From Chlorokybus atmophyticus (Eukaryota > Streptophyta > Chlorokybophyceae > Chlorokybales > Chlorokybaceae): DNA of 64,000 nucleotides. The notes beneath the pieces were generated by a model. That model saw only the letters and a list, made by a program, of their open reading frames with translations, had not been told where the DNA came from and made no database searches. Of the stretch, positions 59,901 to 64,000 are shown one piece after another. Where the stretch lies: contig RHPI01002503.1 of the NCBI GenBank assembly GCA_009103225.1, forward strand, positions 823,124-887,123, written 5' to 3'. A program made the position numbers and the translations under genes. The first letter of the stretch is position 1, and each line of letters begins with the position of its first letter.

Positions 59901-61607
59901 ATCGTGCAGGCAGCACTATGTTGGCCTGATGGCACACTAGTTGCCTCATACCCATGCACTGCTCTGGATGTTGCAGGTTTCAATTATTGGGCACAGCTTG
60001 GGCAGTGTCCTTGTGTTCGACATCCTCTCGCACCAGGCTGGCGGTTCAGCTGCAGACTATCACCCAGACACGGAACAGGAACGGGAGGACCACACCGCGC
60101 TGCTGCAAAGCGCGTTCCCGAACTTGAGAGATTCCCCACCCACCACGCCGGTGGCGGCAGCAACACCAGCTGGTGCCGGCATCGAAGCGGTTGAAGCCCC
60201 CGCTGCAAGCACACCTTCACCGACAACGCCGCCGCCTAAGCCAGCAGACATTCAGATTGCTTCACTACAGACACAGGTGAGTATCACAGTGGATACATCA
60301 TTGTAACAATGGCTGTATTGTCTATTTCTCAGTTGTTTCATAGGGATACCAGACATGTTTGAACAATGAGACGATGCACTGCATGTACACAGTTCTCTTT
60401 TGTCTCATCCGTGCAGATAGATCAGTTGCAGTCCCGCATCGATGCCTTAAAGACTGCAAGCCCAGCCGCCGAGTCTGCAGAAGACCTCTACGAACCGCTG
60501 TTTCGCTCCCCGCAATCGCAGAAACCAGAGCGCCCCGACCCCGTTGCAGAAAACATCAGCTACTCGCCTCCCATCACTTACATGCGACTCCTTTTCCCGG
60601 TACACACTGCGTGGCATGGTGAACTCCTACCCAACATGCACAGGCACACAAACTCTGGATGTGAAGTCTGTTGGCTGAGTACGCGTCTCACATGCAGGTC
60701 CACACGTACATTGCGTTGGGCTCGCCTCTGGGACTCTTCCTGGCGCTGCGCGGGATCATGATCGGTCCCAGCACTCCCATCACCATCAACAAGGAGATGC
60801 CGGCGGTGGAGCACATGTTCAACCTCTTCCACCCGTATGACATCGTGGCGTACCGTCTGGAACCGCTGGTCACGCGAGACATGAGCAAAATCAAGCCCGT
60901 GAGAGTGCCATACCACAAGGGAGGATCGCGGTTCCACATTGGAGTGCAGAAGTTCAGCGAAGACATATGGGCTGGCAGCTCAAGGTGACACTATCAATGC
61001 AAGAACCAAGAACAAACACCATGTGGTACATCCTTGACGCGTATCTGATCGATTTTGTGTGGCAGGCTGAGCGCGAATATGCGTTCTGTCTTTTCCAAAA
61101 AGTCCTCATCTGGGCCCTCTGAACAAGATGATCCTGAGAAGATAACCGACCCGGTGCTGTTAACTTTGGCGTCCAGCAACAATGGCCGCATGGACTTTGC
61201 ACTGCAGGTGAGAAGAGCTTGCATTCACATAGTCACAATGCTGTTGATGCTACAGAGCGATTGCTGTGTAAGCTGCGGAAAAGTGAATCTTTTTGGCAAT
61301 ATGATTTCCATTCTGCCTTTGCCAGGAAGCAAGCTTTGAGAATGCGTATCTGGCGGCCGTCAATGCGCACTGGATCTATTGGACGGACAACGACACCGCT
61401 CTGTTTATCATGAACCACATCTATAAGGACATCGACGCCGTGGCAACAACATCTCACCGGCGCGTGATCACCAACGAGGAGCCGTCACACGTCCCCTCCG
61501 TTAACCTGCTCGCATCCGATGGCGTCAAACCCGACCCGACCGCATTTCAGAACGCCATTGCAGACTCGGAAGCCTTCCATGAAGCGCTCAAGATGGTGAG
61601 TCGTTAG
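56901..61607 (+). CDS. SGR2: DDHD-domain phospholipase A1, SGR2-type
   Basis: The family hydrolyses phosphatidic acid and related lipids at internal membranes. Exons: 56901-57009, 57725-57816, 57899-58054, 58309-58464, 58541-58609, 58703-58930, 59032-59079, 59211-59285, 59381-59476, 59552-59767, 59977-60276, 60417-60599, 60698-60984, 61066-61207, 61326-61607; phases agree, 812 residues. The N-terminal part (TRWFYAKAPV, YIAEWWKEYG, VVVRGGLYEVDL, GTWFAEKSSATWLPV) matches SGR2-type proteins. The lipase core has HLMLVVHGIGQ and the nucleophile Ser in SIIGHSLGSVLVFD. The DDHD domain has ALGSPLGLFLALRG, FNLFHPYDIVAYRLEPL, PYHKGGSRFHIG, GRMDFALQ and TDNDTALFIMNHIY; the metal-site Asp/His residues are therefore present. 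Between core and DDHD is a proline-threonine-rich linker. The intron after 58464 needs a GC donor (GCAACT). A GTGAGT follows the codon for M at 61594-61596, so a further 3' exon is possible. Confidence 0.95.
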
Positions 61608-63481
61608 GGGTGAGAGAGCTTTGTTGGCTGCTGTGTGTTGAATCAATGTTGTCGGGGGACAGCATTGAAGGTGGCTGTGTGGAGCAGCCATTGCCGGTTC
61701 AGCACAATTGATGAGCCTGGGCTGACCATGCTGCCGTCAGCTGGGTTGTAGTGTGCTGTGTGTATAGAGTGTGCGCGTGATTGATTGTGAGCCTGATTGG
61801 GTAGGTAGTGTAGATAGGCTGGAGATTGCGCATGTGCATGGATTGCTGTCAGGAGGAGACTGTGGTATTGTCGTGCTGCATGTTCGATGAAAGTTGTGCA
61901 AGAGTTGTGTCAACCGCGCCATGGTTCACTGAACATAAAGTGGGGATTAGAGTCCACCCTTGATTTGGTAGACGTCATTGTCATGGGATTGGTCACCTGC
62001 AAAACTTGTGTGCAGGTTTGTTGCTGTCCATAAAATGATTGCATAATAAACAATTCCCTAACCACCCTCCCCACGGAACAATGCAACACATCAAGGGTGG
62101 GTTCACTGGTGTCATAATGGGGAGGACCGCGTGGCGTATGAGAGGTGGTGCACATGCTTTCTCCAAAAACGCATGTTGATAGACATGGAGCAAACAAATC
62201 GTTAGACCACAAATATGCTGCACGTATCCAGGTTGTGGTGGGGCATCCGCTTGCATACACAATACACAGCCGCTCCATGACGCTTGCATTCGTTTACCAA
62301 GCGGCGTAAGACCACCAGCACAAGGCTTTCAGGGCGTTTAACTGTCGGCTGTGACTATACACCGCGCTGACCATGGGTACCAGTCCTGCACACATCCTTG
62401 CATTCTATTTATTCTACAATAGTATCTCTGAGTTTTAGTACATTGATTTGGCGTGTCTTGCCTTCTTAACTGCTCTGTGTTTGGTTTCATATGCGTGCAC
62501 TGCTGCCTGTACATAACCAACAGTAGAGTTGCGGTACAACAAACTCAAGGGTCTTTTAGGGGCCACAGTAGAGCAGCCAGTGTGCAAGTAGTGCAGGCTC
62601 GGCAACAATGCAACCAACTCAATTTGCATGGGGGCCAAGGCAGAGTTACATTAACTACTACTCACAAAGACCGCTAGGACCGCAAGGACTACTAAGACAA
62701 CCCTCAAGCAGCAGCAATAGAGAGCAGGGGCAACCAACAGCAAGGAGTAGTACAACCTGCAGAGAGATCGCACATCTTGCATTTTCTGCGCCTTGCACTT
62801 TGGCAGCGCCCAGAAGCATGTGCGTGCATACATACCTGTGCGAGCACGTGTGTGCATGTGTACATCAAATGCAGGACATGCATGCGCATGCACAACGTGT
62901 AGTCCAGTCAGCACGCAGCAACACATGCAAGATGTCGTACAAATGACATTTAGTTGACCACCGGGCTACTACTAGCACGCTAATCTACTGCCTCTACCCC
63001 GTTAGACATGCAGCAGTCAATATGCAGTTGGTAATCACCTGTACAACACGACCAGTGTGTGTGTGTGCGTGCATGCGCGCGCCAGTGTACAAAAGTGCCA
63101 TGGACGATGCGCACATGCATGGTTAGCACAACATACATCATATGCCAACAGCCAGACCCACCGACAACTTTACCACCGGGCTAGCTAATACTCAGGTCCA
63201 CCAACCCAACCACTTAAACTGATACTACATCCCCGTTAGTCATGCATGCATTGCAGCTGTGCTAATCAAAGCAAGCATTGGATGTTTTGTCAGCAAACCA
63301 ATACAAACTTGGCTTAAGCAACCGTATGTCTGCTGCGCGCCACACATGCATGACGGAACAACGCACATAAAATGGGGCCTTCACAAACACGCACTATGGC
63401 GTGTTATCTTCACCATCGAATGCATATGCAACCGCCCTAACGCACTGCACGCAAATGAACTAAAATTACCTCTACCAACCA
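61608..63481. other. Intergenic region between convergent genes
   Basis: About 1.9 kb with no gene or clear repeat family. Sequence is TG/CA-rich, with CATGCATGC words around 62820-62900 and 63060-63130, and a tract of CAAGGACTACTAAG-like words (62670-62710). I see no RNA gene. Confidence 0.5.
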
Positions 63482-63974
63482 TCACGCAAAGAACTTCACG
63501 CCCTCGTCGTCAGCGGTGGCGCCCTTGAACATGCGCGCCTTCCCGCGGTCCTGCAGGAACCGCAGCGCGCGAACCAACATCGCCCGGTCCATCCCGTGCA
63601 GCTCTGGTAGGAGAGAAAAGAGTGAGCGGAAGGACAGTAGAAGCCAACAACGAGACATAATCTATGTGGTTACGTGCATATATGCAGTCAACATACCTGT
63701 GCCTATTGTGTCATCCCCTGATATCATCTCATCGAGCGTGACAACGCTGTCTGCCAGCGCAGAGTCTCGCACCTGCCATCGACACAGCATGCACAACTGT
63801 TAGAGCTGAGTTGTACCTATTGACAGTGCCTTTGGTCTGTGCGGTGTGGCAGTGAGAAGCCAGGTGGTTGAGTGTGCATGCGTACCCAGGTGTAGATGAT
63901 GTTGGCCCACTCGTCCACAGTGCGCCAAAGCACCAAACACTTCCTCCTGCTCTTGTCGAGCCACTCTGCCCTCC
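63482..63974 (-). CDS. VPS25: ESCRT-II subunit VPS25 (5' part outside the window)
   Basis: Part of the ESCRT-II complex (VPS22, VPS36 and two VPS25 copies) that sorts ubiquitinated cargo into multivesicular bodies. Three exons are visible on the minus strand: 63974-63886, 63772-63697 and 63603-63482, joining in phase with the stop at 63482. They encode the C-terminal half: EWLDKSRRKCLVLWRTVDEW, then VRDSALADSVVTLDEMISGD, then ELHGMDRAMLVRALRFLQD and GATADDEGVKFF. This is the second winged-helix domain of plant VPS25. The N-terminal PPXY-containing half lies beyond the right edge. VPS25 is usually about 180 residues, so roughly half is missing. Confidence 0.93.
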
Positions 63975-64000
63975 CTAAAAACAAAAACCACAACATTCAG

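Overview
This window is nuclear DNA from a eukaryote, most likely a green alga. Genes are split by many short GT-AG introns, some with GC donors. They include a plant-type monofunctional formate-tetrahydrofolate ligase, an AXR1 subunit of the NEDD8 E1, an SGR2-type DDHD phospholipase, and a stand-alone carbamoyl-phosphate synthase large subunit with a plastid-type leader. There are two N gaps (14476-14843, 53094-53951) and two single Ns (19106, 55831). I cannot name the species. All exon coordinates were read by eye from reading frame, splice dinucleotides and phase, helped by family knowledge.

Left to right: a partial gene with a PD-(D/E)XK-like signature (123-1554, +); about 7 kb with no supportable gene; a repeat-rich zone with SINE-like copies and weak coding pieces (8.8-12.6 kb); AXR1 (12769-16593, -) head to head with formate-THF ligase (16887-21509, +), which has a Copia fragment in one intron; a 16-exon SFI1-like poly-Q coiled-coil gene (21935-26175, -) head to head with the NatC acetyltransferase NAA30 (26778-28252, +); and a possible OCIA-like gene (28561-30571, -). 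A 5 kb AT-rich island (about 31.0-36.0 kb) follows, holding a SINE-like copy, two foldback elements and a 199-bp tandem duplication.

The right half is denser: plastid carB (36330-40878, +), an HtrA/Deg protease (41867-43987, -), a Cu(I) P1B-ATPase with three metal-binding domains (45966-50325, -), a HEL2/ZNF598-type ribosome-collision E3 ligase with an added RanBP2-type zinc finger (51399-55257, +), the DDHD phospholipase (56901-61607, +), and the 3' part of VPS25 (63482 to the edge, -). These are housekeeping functions (pyrimidine/arginine supply, one-carbon metabolism, neddylation, N-acetylation, copper export, translation quality control, lipid signalling, ESCRT sorting) with no operon-like logic.

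The most unusual structure is a set of near-perfect inverted repeats with 1-3 nt centres (6759-6827, 12664-12702, 40855-40913, 50031-50085). One folds the last codons and stop of carB into a 28-bp stem. Four introns need GC donors, supported by phase and homology.
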